Assembly: GCA_963801715.1 (NCBI GenBank)
Contig: CAWDGB010000022.1
Span: forward strand, 165,109-229,108
DNA length: 64,000 nucleotides
Reading direction: 5' to 3'
Origin: CAVVJA01 sp963801715
Lineage (GTDB): Bacteria > Actinomycetota > Actinomycetes > Mycobacteriales > Jatrophihabitantaceae
Position 1 is the first letter of the stretch; each line of letters opens with the position of its first letter. The notes below the pieces were generated by a model that saw nothing but the letters and a program-made list of their open reading frames with translations, did not search any database and had not been told where the DNA came from. Position numbers and translations under genes: made by a program. Positions 17,590 to 26,106 of the stretch are shown here, piece by piece.

Positions 17590-18548
17590 CCAGCAGCGCC
17601 GCAGCGTCCCGGCCCAGGACACTTGTTCGTGGGCTCGGTCGCGTCGGCCTGCTCGTCGCTGCGCTCGAGCGCAATCGGATTGAGGGCGCCGGCCGCCGGC
17701 GAAGCCGCGCCGACGCCAAGTCACGTCGCGGTGGTCATTGCCGGGCAGGGCAGCTATTGCACGGCCTGGCACTCCGGCATGACCGGCGCCGATGCCTTGC
17801 AAGCGGTGGCGAGGGTGACCTGGGGGACCGGACCCTACGCCGGCGGGTTCGTGATCGGCATCAACGGCGTCGTCACGAATCCCACCCAGAAGTACTGGTC
17901 GTACTGGCATGGCAATGGAGGCGGCTGGTCGTACAGCGCGGCCGGCGCGACCGGGTACCAGGTGCCGGCCGGCGGCCTGGAAGGGTGGTCGATTTCCGTG
18001 ACCAACGGCGCACTCACGTCACCGCCGCCGGCCAGCTACGCGGGAGTGTGCGCCGGAGCCGACGCACCTCCGGCTCCCCCGCCTCGGCCACCGGCCACCA
18101 CCGCACCGGCCCATCCAGCCGCGTCGACGCCAAGGCCGGCGCCGGCGCCGGTCGGAGCCGCGACGAGCGCTGGCGGTGGAGCCTTCGACACGAGGTCCCG
18201 GCCCGGCAACCACGAACGACGCCAGCAAAGCCGGCGCCGGACCAGCAGGCGGCCGGCTGACTCCGGCGTCGGGTCAGGTGGCGGCGCATGGATCGTCCCG
18301 ACCTCCGGCTTCGCGTACGCCGAACGGGACGTCTCGTGCGGCGTCGTCCCGGGCGTCTGTTGGAGCGATCGTCAGCGGATCGGCCTCGGCCACGTCCGGG
18401 CCGACCGTCGTGGACGCATCGCCGGCGTCTCGGGCGACGTCACAGGGTGCCGGTTCGCCATTGCCGCGTGATCCTCGGCGGCGGACTAGGACTCCTCCTG
18501 CTCGCGGCCGCCGGTGGGTATGCCTGGCGGCGAAGCCGAACCGGGTGA
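17586..18548 (+). CDS. Secreted DUF4430/transcobalamin-beta-like protein (three apparent frameshifts)
   Basis: Starting at TTG 17586 (overlapping the previous stop), a signal peptide begins in one frame and continues in the next once one base near 17671 is removed (GLLVAALSAIGLRAPAAG). The folded domain is about 110 residues with SHVAVVIAGQGSYCTAW, GGFVIGINGVV, KYWSYWHGNGGGWSY and GLEGWSISV. This resembles the DUF4430/C-terminal beta domain of transcobalamins. A long Pro/Ala/Ser/Thr linker and a C-terminal helix (GGGLGLLLLAAAGGYAWRR) follow after two more slips near 18170 and 18456. Each slip is +1. It is either error-broken or, less likely, a real pseudogene. Confidence 0.7.
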
Positions 18549-19735
18549 TGCCGATGCGCGCCCGGAGCCGACAGCACGTCCAGCGACGGCTTCCCCGCGC
18601 GCTGCACCCGATGGCGTGGTGGATCTGGGCGATCGGGCTGGCCGTGGCTGCGAGCCGCACGACGAACCCGCTGATCCTGCTGCTCATACTGGCCGTCCTT
18701 GCGTTCGTGGTCGCCGCGCGCCGCACCGAGGCCCCGTGGGCGCGGGCGTTCAAGTACTACGTCGGCCTGGCGGGCGTGGTGATCGCCATCCGCGTGGTCT
18801 TCCGCGCGGTGTTCGGCGGCGGGATCACCCCGGACGACCACATCCTGGTCCGGCTGCCGCAAGTCCCGCTGCCGGGCTGGTTCGCCGGGGTACAACTCGG
18901 CGGCCCAGTATCCGTGGAGGCCATCCTCTCGGCCGCCGTCGATGGACTGCGCCTTGGCTGCCTGCTGTGCTGCATCGGCGCCGCGAACGCGCTCGCCAAC
19001 CCGAAGCGGGCCCTGCGGGTGTTGCCCGGAGCGCTGTACGAGCTGGGGGTCGCGGTCGTCGTCTCGATCAGCGTCGCGCCGCAGTTGGTCGAGAGCGTGC
19101 AGCGCGTGCGTCGCGCGCGACGGCTACGCGCGGGGCGCACCTCCGGTCTGCGGGCGGTGCGCAGTGTCGCCATCCCCGTCCTCGAGGACGCCCTCGATCG
19201 GTCGCTGCGCCTCGCCGCGGCGATGGAGTCGCGTGGCTATGGCCGCGTCGGACGGGCCTCACCCGCATCGCGCCGGGCGACCGTGGTACTACTCGTCGCA
19301 GGGCTGCTCACGTTGTGCGCGGGAGCCTACGGCCTGCTGGATGCTTCGGCGCCGGCACTGCTGGGGTGGCCGACGTTGGTCGTCGGAGCGGTCTTGTGTT
19401 GCGCGGGACTGGCACTCGGCAGCCGCCGGGTCATCCGGACCCAGTACCGGCCGGACCCGTGGCGCTGGCCGGAATGGGTTGTTTCTACGTCCGGCCTCCA
19501 GGCCGGAGCCGCGCTCATCTGGCTCAGCCATACCGACCCGGCCGGGCTGCACCCGTCCTTGTATCCAGTGCAGTGGCCGGGGCTGCCTGCCCTCGCCGCC
19601 GTCGCACTCGTGCTCGCAGCCATCCCCGGCATCGCCGCACCGCCGACGCCGCGACCTGAACGGCCCGGTCCGCGCGTCGACCGCAAGCCGGACCGCACCA
19701 CAATGACGCGGCCGCGAGCTGAGGTGCCCGCATGA
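18548..19735 (+). CDS. ECF transporter T component (CbiQ-like)
   Basis: The energy-coupling membrane subunit that links ATPases to the substrate-binding S protein. The ATG at 18548 overlaps the upstream TGA. After a basic N-terminus there are hydrophobic segments WWIWAIGLAVAA, PLILLLILAVLAFVVA, YVGLAGVVIAIRVVF and others. The cytoplasmic coupling region contains the Arg-rich VRRARRLRAG and the conserved AMESRGYGR, matching the EcfT A-R-G type motif. It overlaps the ATPase gene by four bases. Confidence 0.88.
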   Translation: MPMRARSRQHVQRRLPRALHPMAWWIWAIGLAVAASRTTNPLILLLILAVLAFVVAARRTEAPWARAFKYYVGLAGVVIAIRVVFRAVFGGGITPDDHILVRLPQVPLPGWFAGVQLGGPVSVEAILSAAVDGLRLGCLLCCIGAANALANPKRALRVLPGALYELGVAVVVSISVAPQLVESVQRVRRARRLRAGRTSGLRAVRSVAIPVLEDALDRSLRLAAAMESRGYGRVGRASPASRRATVVLLVAGLLTLCAGAYGLLDASAPALLGWPTLVVGAVLCCAGLALGSRRVIRTQYRPDPWRWPEWVVSTSGLQAGAALIWLSHTDPAGLHPSLYPVQWPGLPALAAVALVLAAIPGIAAPPTPRPERPGPRVDRKPDRTTMTRPRAEVPA

Positions 19736-21363
19736 TCGACTTCGATCACGTCACGATCACCTATGCCGACGCCGATGCTCCGGTGCTTCGGGACGTGACC
19801 GTGCACATCGACGAGGGCGAGCTGTGCCTGGTTGTGGGTCAGACCGGCGCCGGCAAGTCGACGCTGCTGGGCGCGATCAATGGGCTAGTGCCGCACTTCT
19901 CGGGTGGCACGCTCTTCGGTGACGTGCGAGTGGCCGGACGCAGCACGCGGGACACCCCGCCCCGCGAGTTCGCCGACCTGGTGGGCGTCGTCGGGCAAGA
20001 TCCGGTCGCCGGGTTCGTGACCGACACGGTCGAGGAGGAACTCGCGTACGGCATGGAGCAGCTGGCCGTGCCGCCGCCGGTCATGCGCAAGCGCGTCGAG
20101 GAGACGCTCGACCTGCTGGGCCTGGCCGACCTTCGTCATCGTGCGTTGCCCGAGCTTTCCGGTGGCCAGCAGCAGCGGGTCGCTATCGGATCGGTGCTGA
20201 CCGCGCACCCGCCGGTCCTTGTCTTGGACGAGCCCACGTCGGCGCTGGACCCGACAGCGGCCGAGGAGGTGCTCGCCGCCGTCACCAGGCTCGTCCACGA
20301 TCTCGGCGTTACGGTCGTGCTCGCCGAGCATCGCCTCGAGCGCGTCGTCCAATACGCCGACCGGGTCGTCCACGTCGCCGACGACGGAACCGTGACGGAC
20401 GGTCCGCCGGCCACCGTGCTCCGGACGTCGTCGGTGGCTCCGCCCGTCGTCGAGCTCGGCCGGCGAGTGGGCTGGAATCCGCTGCCGCTGTCGATTCGGG
20501 ACGCACGCCGGCGCGCCGGGCCGGTTCGCGACGTGATTGCCGGGCATCCGCTTCCGGCGCGCCGCGTACGGGCGCGCGATCCCGGCCCGGCCGTGCTTCG
20601 GGCGCGCAATGTCCTGGTGCGCTATGGCGACCTGGTGGCGGTTCGGGACGTGGATGTCGACCTGCGCGCCGGTGAGGTCATGGCCCTGATGGGGCGCAAC
20701 GGGTCGGGTAAGTCGTCGCTGCTCTGGGCGCTGCAGGGCTCAGGCCGCCGGCAGGCCGGCGTCGTTTCCGTGCCTGGCCCGCAGGGGACGCACGACCCCC
20801 ACCAGGTCTCCGCGGCGGACGCGCGGCGGCTGGTCGGCCTGGTTCCGCAGACGGCCAGCGATTTGCTGTACCTGAACTGTGTCGCCGACGAGCTGGCTCA
20901 GGCCGACCGCGAGGTCGGCGCCGAAGCCGGCCACACTCGCGCGCTGCTCGATCGGCTGGCGACCGGCCTTCCGGATCAGGCCCATCCGCGTGACCTCTCC
21001 GAAGGGCAACGCCTGGCACTCGTCCTGGCTATCCAGCTGGCCGCCGCCCCGCGGGTGATGCTGCTCGACGAGCCGACCCGCGGCCTCGACTACGGAGCCA
21101 AACGGGCACTGACAGGTGTCGTCGCCGATCTCGCCGCCGAAGGTCATGCGGTGGTGCTCGCGACGCACGACGTGGAGTTCGTGGCCTCGGCCGCGGATCG
21201 AGTCGTCGTCCTCGCGGACGGTGAGATCGTTGCTGACGGTCCGACCAGGGAAGTGGTCGTCGCGTCCCCGGCCTTCGCCCCGCAGGTGGCCAAGATCTTC
21301 GCGCCGCTGGCGTTCCTCACCGTGGATCAGGTCAGCGCGGCATGGTCCGAGGCGGCGGGCTGA
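19732..21363 (+). CDS. ECF transporter ATPase, two fused ABC domains (EcfA-EcfA')
   Basis: A 543-residue fusion of two ABC ATPase domains that powers the ECF importer. Domain 1 has Walker A GQTGAGKST (residues 36-44), LSGGQQQRV and VLVLDEPTSALD. Domain 2 has Walker A GRNGSGKSS (from about residue 321), LSEGQRLAL, LLDEPTRGLD and a switch His in ATHDVEF. The linker is Arg-rich. Fused A-A' proteins are typical of actinobacterial ECF systems. Start and stop overlap the T and S genes, so T, A and S are translationally coupled. Confidence 0.93.
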   Translation: MIDFDHVTITYADADAPVLRDVTVHIDEGELCLVVGQTGAGKSTLLGAINGLVPHFSGGTLFGDVRVAGRSTRDTPPREFADLVGVVGQDPVAGFVTDTVEEELAYGMEQLAVPPPVMRKRVEETLDLLGLADLRHRALPELSGGQQQRVAIGSVLTAHPPVLVLDEPTSALDPTAAEEVLAAVTRLVHDLGVTVVLAEHRLERVVQYADRVVHVADDGTVTDGPPATVLRTSSVAPPVVELGRRVGWNPLPLSIRDARRRAGPVRDVIAGHPLPARRVRARDPGPAVLRARNVLVRYGDLVAVRDVDVDLRAGEVMALMGRNGSGKSSLLWALQGSGRRQAGVVSVPGPQGTHDPHQVSAADARRLVGLVPQTASDLLYLNCVADELAQADREVGAEAGHTRALLDRLATGLPDQAHPRDLSEGQRLALVLAIQLAAAPRVMLLDEPTRGLDYGAKRALTGVVADLAAEGHAVVLATHDVEFVASAADRVVVLADGEIVADGPTREVVVASPAFAPQVAKIFAPLAFLTVDQVSAAWSEAAG

Positions 21364-22193
21364 TGGCAACCGTGATCCGCTCCCGAGGACCGGTGGCCGT
21401 CCGAATGGGTGTCCGCCCAGCCGTGGCAGTTACGTTCGCCGCGTTCCTCGGCGTCGTCGCGTTCTGCTGGCCGTTCTTGGTGGCGCCGGGAAGAGTCGGT
21501 GCCACCTACGCTCCACCGCTGATCTTCGGACTGCTCCTCGCCTTGGTCCTCGCGGTTGTCCTCGCGGAAATTGCCGACGGTGGCATCGACGCCAAGGCAC
21601 TGGCGATGTTGGGTGTGCTGTCCGCGATCGGTGCGGCCCTGCGACCGCTCGGCGCCGGAACCGCGGGCATCGAGACCGTGTTCTTCGTCCTCGTGCTGGG
21701 CGGCCGGGTGTTCGGGCCCGGCTTCGGATTTGCGTTGGGATGTACGACGCTGTTCGCGTCCGCGATCGTGACCGGTGGGGTCGGGCCTTGGCTGCCCTAT
21801 CAGATGTTCGGCTGTGCGTTCGTCGGCATGTTTGCCGGGTTGCTGCCCTTCGCTCGTGGTCGACCGGAAGTCATGCTGCTTGCCAGCTACGGGGCGCTGT
21901 CCGGTTACGCGTTCGGGCTGTTGGTGAACCTCTCGTTCTGGCCGTTCTCCCTTGATCCGGGCAGTTCCATCGCTTACGTGCCAGGCTTGCCCTTCACCGA
22001 CCAGGTGCACCGCTACCTCGTCTACGACGCGACGACGTCTCTCGGTTGGGATACCGGTCGCGCGGTCACGACATTCGTGTGCATCCTGCTCGCCGGTCCG
22101 GCCGTCCTGACGGCCTTGCGGCGAGCAGCCCGCCGCGCTGCGTTCGAGGCACCAGTTCGCATGACTGCGGCAGCCGGATCCGAGCCCGAATGA
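21363..22193 (+). CDS. ECF transporter S component, predicted cobalamin-specific
   Basis: A 276-residue integral membrane protein with about six helices (VAVTFAAFLGVVAFCWPFLV, LIFGLLLALVLAVVLAEI, LAMLGVLSAIGAALRPL, FGFALGCTTLFASAIVTGG, FVGMFAGLLPFA, TTFVCILLAGPAVLTAL). The AALRPLGAGTAGIETVFFVLVLGGRVFGPGFGF segment is typical of S components. ATG 21363 overlaps the ATPase stop. Substrate specificity is inferred from the upstream B12 riboswitch and downstream cobT, not from recognised binding residues. Confidence 0.85.
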   Translation: MATVIRSRGPVAVRMGVRPAVAVTFAAFLGVVAFCWPFLVAPGRVGATYAPPLIFGLLLALVLAVVLAEIADGGIDAKALAMLGVLSAIGAALRPLGAGTAGIETVFFVLVLGGRVFGPGFGFALGCTTLFASAIVTGGVGPWLPYQMFGCAFVGMFAGLLPFARGRPEVMLLASYGALSGYAFGLLVNLSFWPFSLDPGSSIAYVPGLPFTDQVHRYLVYDATTSLGWDTGRAVTTFVCILLAGPAVLTALRRAARRAAFEAPVRMTAAAGSEPE

Positions 22194-22209
22194 TCGGGCG
22201 CGGCAAGAT

Positions 22210-23289
22210 GTGAGGATGGGCGAGTCGTGGGCAGCGCAACCCACCGGGCCGCTGTCCGACCCGCTCGAGCCGACAGATCCACTCAGCGAAGTCGCGGCGG
22301 CCATCGAATGGCCTGACCTCCAAGCTGAGGCGGCGGCGCGGACCTGGCGCGCGGCTACCGGCGATGTCGACGGCGAGTTGGCGAACCTGGTCGAATGGCT
22401 GGCCGGTGTCCAGGGTTGCTTCCCGCCGCACGACCTGCGCCGGGCGCGACTGGTCCTGTTCGCCGCCGACCACGGCGTTGCCGAGGCCGGGGTCTCCGCC
22501 CGTCCGGCCGGATCGACGAACGTCCAGGCTGCGGATGCCGCTGCCGGCGCCGACCCATACGGCGGCCTCGCCCAATTTGCGAGGGCCGGGGTGCGAGTGG
22601 TCGATGTTGGGCTGCGCGAACCCGTTCCCGGCGTCGAGACTCGGGTGACGCGGCGCGGCACCGGCCGGATCGACCGCGAGAATGCGCTCACCGTCGATGC
22701 GGCTGAAGCGGCGATCCGGGCGGGGGCGTCGGTAGCGGATGAGGAGATCGACTGTGGTGCGGACCTGCTCCTCTCGGCGGCGCTCGGCGTCGGCGGAAGC
22801 ACCGCCGCCGCGACCGTGATATCGGTCGTCACCGGGGTTGAGCCGGCGAAAGTCGTCGGCCGAGGAAGCGGAATCGATGACGACGCCTGGATGCGCAAGG
22901 TGGCCGCGGTGCGGGATGCGCGGTGGCGCAGCATGCCGCATCGGCAGGACCCGCGGAGTCTGCTCGCCAGCTGCGGCGGCGGAGATCTGGCGGCGCTCAC
23001 CGGGTTCCTGCTTCGCGCGGCCAGCCGTCGCACCCCGGTGATCCTTGACGGTGTGGCCACTTTGGCGGCGGCGCTCGTCGCCCACGAGGTGTCGCCCCGC
23101 GCAATGCGCTGGTGGATGGTCGCTCACGCCATCTCCGACCGTGGATATCACGCCGCGCTGCCGCGCCTCGGCCTGAGTCCGATCCTCGATCTGCGCCTTC
23201 GGCGTGGCGACGGGGTCGGTGCCCTGATCTCGCTGCCGCTGCTGCGGGCCGCGGTGCGTCTTGCCGGCGGCGACACCGCCAGTGAGTGA
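22210..23289 (+). CDS. cobT: CobT-family nicotinate-nucleotide:DMB phosphoribosyltransferase, atypical active site
   Basis: CobT activates the lower ligand of cobalamin. The fold is clear: VLFAADHGVAEAGVSARPAGSTN, GVGGSTAAATVI, VVGRGSGIDDDAWMRKV, VILDGVATLAAALVA and LRRGDGVGALISLPLLRAA. Two catalytic landmarks differ from the classical enzyme: GEMGIGNTT reads AALGVGGST, and the active-site Glu of LGEGTGA reads RGDGVGA. So it may use another base, or act in lower-ligand remodelling. It follows the ECF S gene by about 16 bases and likely belongs to the same riboswitch-controlled operon. Confidence 0.85.
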   Translation: MRMGESWAAQPTGPLSDPLEPTDPLSEVAAAIEWPDLQAEAAARTWRAATGDVDGELANLVEWLAGVQGCFPPHDLRRARLVLFAADHGVAEAGVSARPAGSTNVQAADAAAGADPYGGLAQFARAGVRVVDVGLREPVPGVETRVTRRGTGRIDRENALTVDAAEAAIRAGASVADEEIDCGADLLLSAALGVGGSTAAATVISVVTGVEPAKVVGRGSGIDDDAWMRKVAAVRDARWRSMPHRQDPRSLLASCGGGDLAALTGFLLRAASRRTPVILDGVATLAAALVAHEVSPRAMRWWMVAHAISDRGYHAALPRLGLSPILDLRLRRGDGVGALISLPLLRAAVRLAGGDTASE

Positions 23290-23307
23290 GGGCGCGGACT
23301 TAGCGCC

Positions 23308-24417
23308 TTACCGCACGTGCGCTGGCACGAACGGGGGCTTGGTCACCTGGACATCGCTTCGGCGGCCGCGTACGTCCAGCCTGATCTCGTCGCCCGGCGC
23401 GACGCCAGCCGCCGTATTGATCAATGCCAGTCCAATGCCTTGCTTGAGCGTCGGCGAGAACGTTCCGCTTGTGACCTCGCCGATCGTCGCGTCCGCGGCG
23501 TCGAGCACCTTCATGTGCGGCCGGGGGATGTTCCGGTCGAGGGCCGTAATGCCCCACAGCGTGCGTACCGGGCCGGCTTCCTTCTCGGCGACGAGGTTCG
23601 TCCGGCCCCAGAACCGCGGCTTCTTCCACCCGACCGCCCAGGACAACCGGGCCTGGAGCGGTGAGATGTCGAGCGACAGGTCCTGCCCGTGTAGCGGGTA
23701 GCCCATCTCGGTGCGCAGCGTGTCTCGAGCCGCGAGACCAGCCGGCATCCCGCCGAGCGTGCGGATGACGTCGACCAGCGCATCCCACAGCGCTGGCGTG
23801 TCCGCCCATGACGGGATGAGCTCATATCCGTGTTCGCCGGTGTAGCCAGTACGGCAGATCCGCACCGGCCGGTCGCCGTAATCGGCGTCGGTGTAGGCCA
23901 TGTAGTCGATCTCGGCCGGCAACCCGAGCCGATCCAACGCCTCTGCCGACCGCGGGCCCTGGACTGCCAGCACCCCGTAGTTGTGATGATTGTCGATGAC
24001 CTCGATGCCGGGCGGCGCAGCGGCGGCGAGCCGGCGGACTACCTCAGCCGCGTTCGCCGCATTCGGAACCAGGAACGCCTCGTCCGGCGCGGCCAGGTAG
24101 GCGATGAGGTCGTCGACCACACCGCCGGAGTCGTCACAGCACAGCGTGTACTGGGCTTGGCCGGTTGTGATCCGGCCGAGATCGTTGGACAGGCAGTCGT
24201 TCACGAACTGCGCCGCTCCGGTTCCGCGCACCCGCGCCTTGCCGAGATGGGATACATCGAACAGCCCGACGGCCTCCCGTACGGCGGCATGCTCGCGCAG
24301 CACACCGCCGCCAGTCGCGGCGTATTCAATGGGCATCTCCCAGCCGCCGAAGTCGGCGAGCTTGGCTGCTAAGGCGACGTGCCGGTCGTACAACGGCGAC
24401 CGCTCGAGATCCGACAT
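23308..24417 (-). CDS. gcvT: Glycine cleavage system T protein (aminomethyltransferase)
   Basis: GcvT releases ammonia and transfers the methylene group from the lipoyl H protein to tetrahydrofolate. The 369-residue protein has FGGWEMPIEY, EAVGLFDVSHLGK, the catalytic-Asp-containing ISPLQARLSW/GRTNLVAEKEAG region, CRTGYTGEHGYEL and EVTSGTFSPTLKQGIGLA. The ATG at 24417 was chosen over longer frames because family similarity starts there and a TAGCGT -10 box lies 8 nt upstream. It is convergent with cobT and divergent from pepA. Confidence 0.95.
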   Translation of the reverse strand: MSDLERSPLYDRHVALAAKLADFGGWEMPIEYAATGGGVLREHAAVREAVGLFDVSHLGKARVRGTGAAQFVNDCLSNDLGRITTGQAQYTLCCDDSGGVVDDLIAYLAAPDEAFLVPNAANAAEVVRRLAAAAPPGIEVIDNHHNYGVLAVQGPRSAEALDRLGLPAEIDYMAYTDADYGDRPVRICRTGYTGEHGYELIPSWADTPALWDALVDVIRTLGGMPAGLAARDTLRTEMGYPLHGQDLSLDISPLQARLSWAVGWKKPRFWGRTNLVAEKEAGPVRTLWGITALDRNIPRPHMKVLDAADATIGEVTSGTFSPTLKQGIGLALINTAAGVAPGDEIRLDVRGRRSDVQVTKPPFVPAHVR

Positions 24418-24424
24418 GACCCGC

Positions 24425-24430
24425 ACGCTA
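24425..24430 (-). promoter_or_regulatory. Predicted -10 box of gcvT (leaderless)
   Basis: TAGCGT on the minus strand ends 8 nt before the gcvT ATG, with no Shine-Dalgarno between. Confidence 0.4.
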
Positions 24431-24467
24431 CCGAGTGCCGATCTTCCTTGGCCGCCGCGGCCATAGC

Positions 24468-25976
24468 ATGGCCGGCATGCCGTCCGTTTCTCTCGTTGAC
24501 GCCAGCGCAGATCCCACGTCCGCGGCAGCCGTCGTGGTCGGCGTGCTGTCCGGCCCGGAGGGCGCGACGCTGGCGCCTGGTGGGGAGCCCGTCGACGCGG
24601 CGCTGGGCGGCCGGTTGACCGCGGCGCTGCACACCGTCGGCGCAACTGGCCGGCCGGACGAGGTAATTCCGGTCCCGACCCTCGGCCTTGCCCCGTTCCC
24701 ACTCGTCATGGCAACCGGGCTGGGACCGCGCGGCGACAGTCCCCGGCTGGATACCGAGCAGGTACGGCGAGCAGTGGGGGCGGCCGTCCGCGAACTTGAC
24801 CGCAGCCATCCGCGACATATCCACATCGCGGTGGGTGACGACGCAACCAGCGCCGCGGCGGTGCAGGGCGCGTTGCTCGGCGCGTACACGTACACCGCAT
24901 ACCGATCTGGGCCGGTCGGGTCCGCACTGCGCCGCATCACCGTGGCCGTGCCGAACCCCAGGGATGCCGTAACCCGCGCGGCAATACGTCAAGCGTCGGT
25001 GATTGCCGAGGCCGTCTCGCTCACCCGCGACCTGGTCAACGCCCCACCCAACGATCTTTACCCCGAGACGTTTGCCGACCGGGCGGCGGATGTCGGGTCT
25101 GCGGCCGGCCTGGACGTCGAGGTCCTCGACGTGCGGGCGCTGCGGCGCGGCGGCTATGGCGGCATTCTCGCGGTCGGCAGCGGCTCGACGCGCTCGCCGC
25201 GACTGGTCCGGCTGCACTATCGTCCGGCCCGCTCGCGATCCCGGGTCGCGCTGGTCGGCAAGGGGATCACGTTCGACTCCGGCGGCTTGAACCTCAAGAC
25301 CGGCACGTCGATGAGCACCATGAAGTCCGACATGGGCGGCGCCGCGGCATGCGTGGCTGCGATAGCGGCGATTGCTCGGCTCCGCGTACCCGTCGAGGTG
25401 ATTGCCACCGTACCTATGGCGGAGAACATGCCCTCCGGCAGCGCCTACCGGCCGTCCGACGTGGTCACCCTCCGCGGCGGACGCAAGATCGAGATCGCGA
25501 ACACGGACGCAGAAGGCCGGGTGATACTGGCCGACGGCATCGTTCGTGCTGGTGAGGACGATCCGAACGCGCTGATCGAAGTGTCGACCTTGACTGGCGG
25601 TCAGCTGGTAGCGCTCGGCACCCGGGTCATCGGGGCGATGGGCGAGCCCGGCCTACGCGACCTGATCGTCTCCGCCGGGAACAGCACCGGCGAAGCGCTG
25701 TGGGCGATGCCGCTCCCCGACGAGCTGCGCGCGGGTCTCGACTCTCCGGTCGCCGACTTGTCGACCCTGCCAGGCGATGCCTTCGCCTCCATGCTGGTCG
25801 GCGGAGTGTTCCTCGGCGAGTTCGTGCCGAGCGACGTGCCCTGGGTCCACCTCGACATCGCCGGGCCGTCGTTCAACTCCCGCGATCCGTTCGGCTACAC
25901 CCCGAAAGGTGGCACCGGCGCCGGCGTCCGGACGCTCATCGCGTCCGTCAACGCCCTTGCCGTGCAGGCGAGCTGA
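24468..25976 (+). CDS. pepA: Leucyl aminopeptidase (M17 family)
   Basis: A cytosolic zinc/manganese exopeptidase of about 502 residues. The catalytic domain shows VGKGITFDSGGLNLKTG, MKSDMGGAA, and the M17 signature NTDAEGRVILADG. C-terminal APxGTGxR is represented by PKGGTGAGVRTL. The N-terminal macro-like domain is shorter and variable, as usual. ATG 24468 or 24477 could both be the start. It keeps the mycobacterial position next to gcvT (Rv2213). Confidence 0.94.
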   Translation: MAGMPSVSLVDASADPTSAAAVVVGVLSGPEGATLAPGGEPVDAALGGRLTAALHTVGATGRPDEVIPVPTLGLAPFPLVMATGLGPRGDSPRLDTEQVRRAVGAAVRELDRSHPRHIHIAVGDDATSAAAVQGALLGAYTYTAYRSGPVGSALRRITVAVPNPRDAVTRAAIRQASVIAEAVSLTRDLVNAPPNDLYPETFADRAADVGSAAGLDVEVLDVRALRRGGYGGILAVGSGSTRSPRLVRLHYRPARSRSRVALVGKGITFDSGGLNLKTGTSMSTMKSDMGGAAACVAAIAAIARLRVPVEVIATVPMAENMPSGSAYRPSDVVTLRGGRKIEIANTDAEGRVILADGIVRAGEDDPNALIEVSTLTGGQLVALGTRVIGAMGEPGLRDLIVSAGNSTGEALWAMPLPDELRAGLDSPVADLSTLPGDAFASMLVGGVFLGEFVPSDVPWVHLDIAGPSFNSRDPFGYTPKGGTGAGVRTLIASVNALAVQAS

Positions 25977-26106
25977 TTCGCCGCTGGGACTAGCCGCTGG
26001 CCTTCGGGCCGTCGCCGACGGGCGGATGACGATTACGTCACGTGCTAAATCGGACCAATTGGGTTATGGTCGAGCGTATCCAGGACCCCAACGAAACTGC
26101 GTCGCC

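Noticed and set aside
21327..23060. 577-residue open frame antisense to the ECF S gene and cobT
   Set aside because: Composition is typical of antisense shadow frames (Arg/Ser/Pro-rich, no domain), and both sense genes are convincing.
26040..26106. c-di-AMP (ydaO) riboswitch upstream of the transglycosylase
   Set aside because: Such switches often precede cell-wall hydrolases in actinobacteria, but the conserved ydaO blocks are not present in the short leader.
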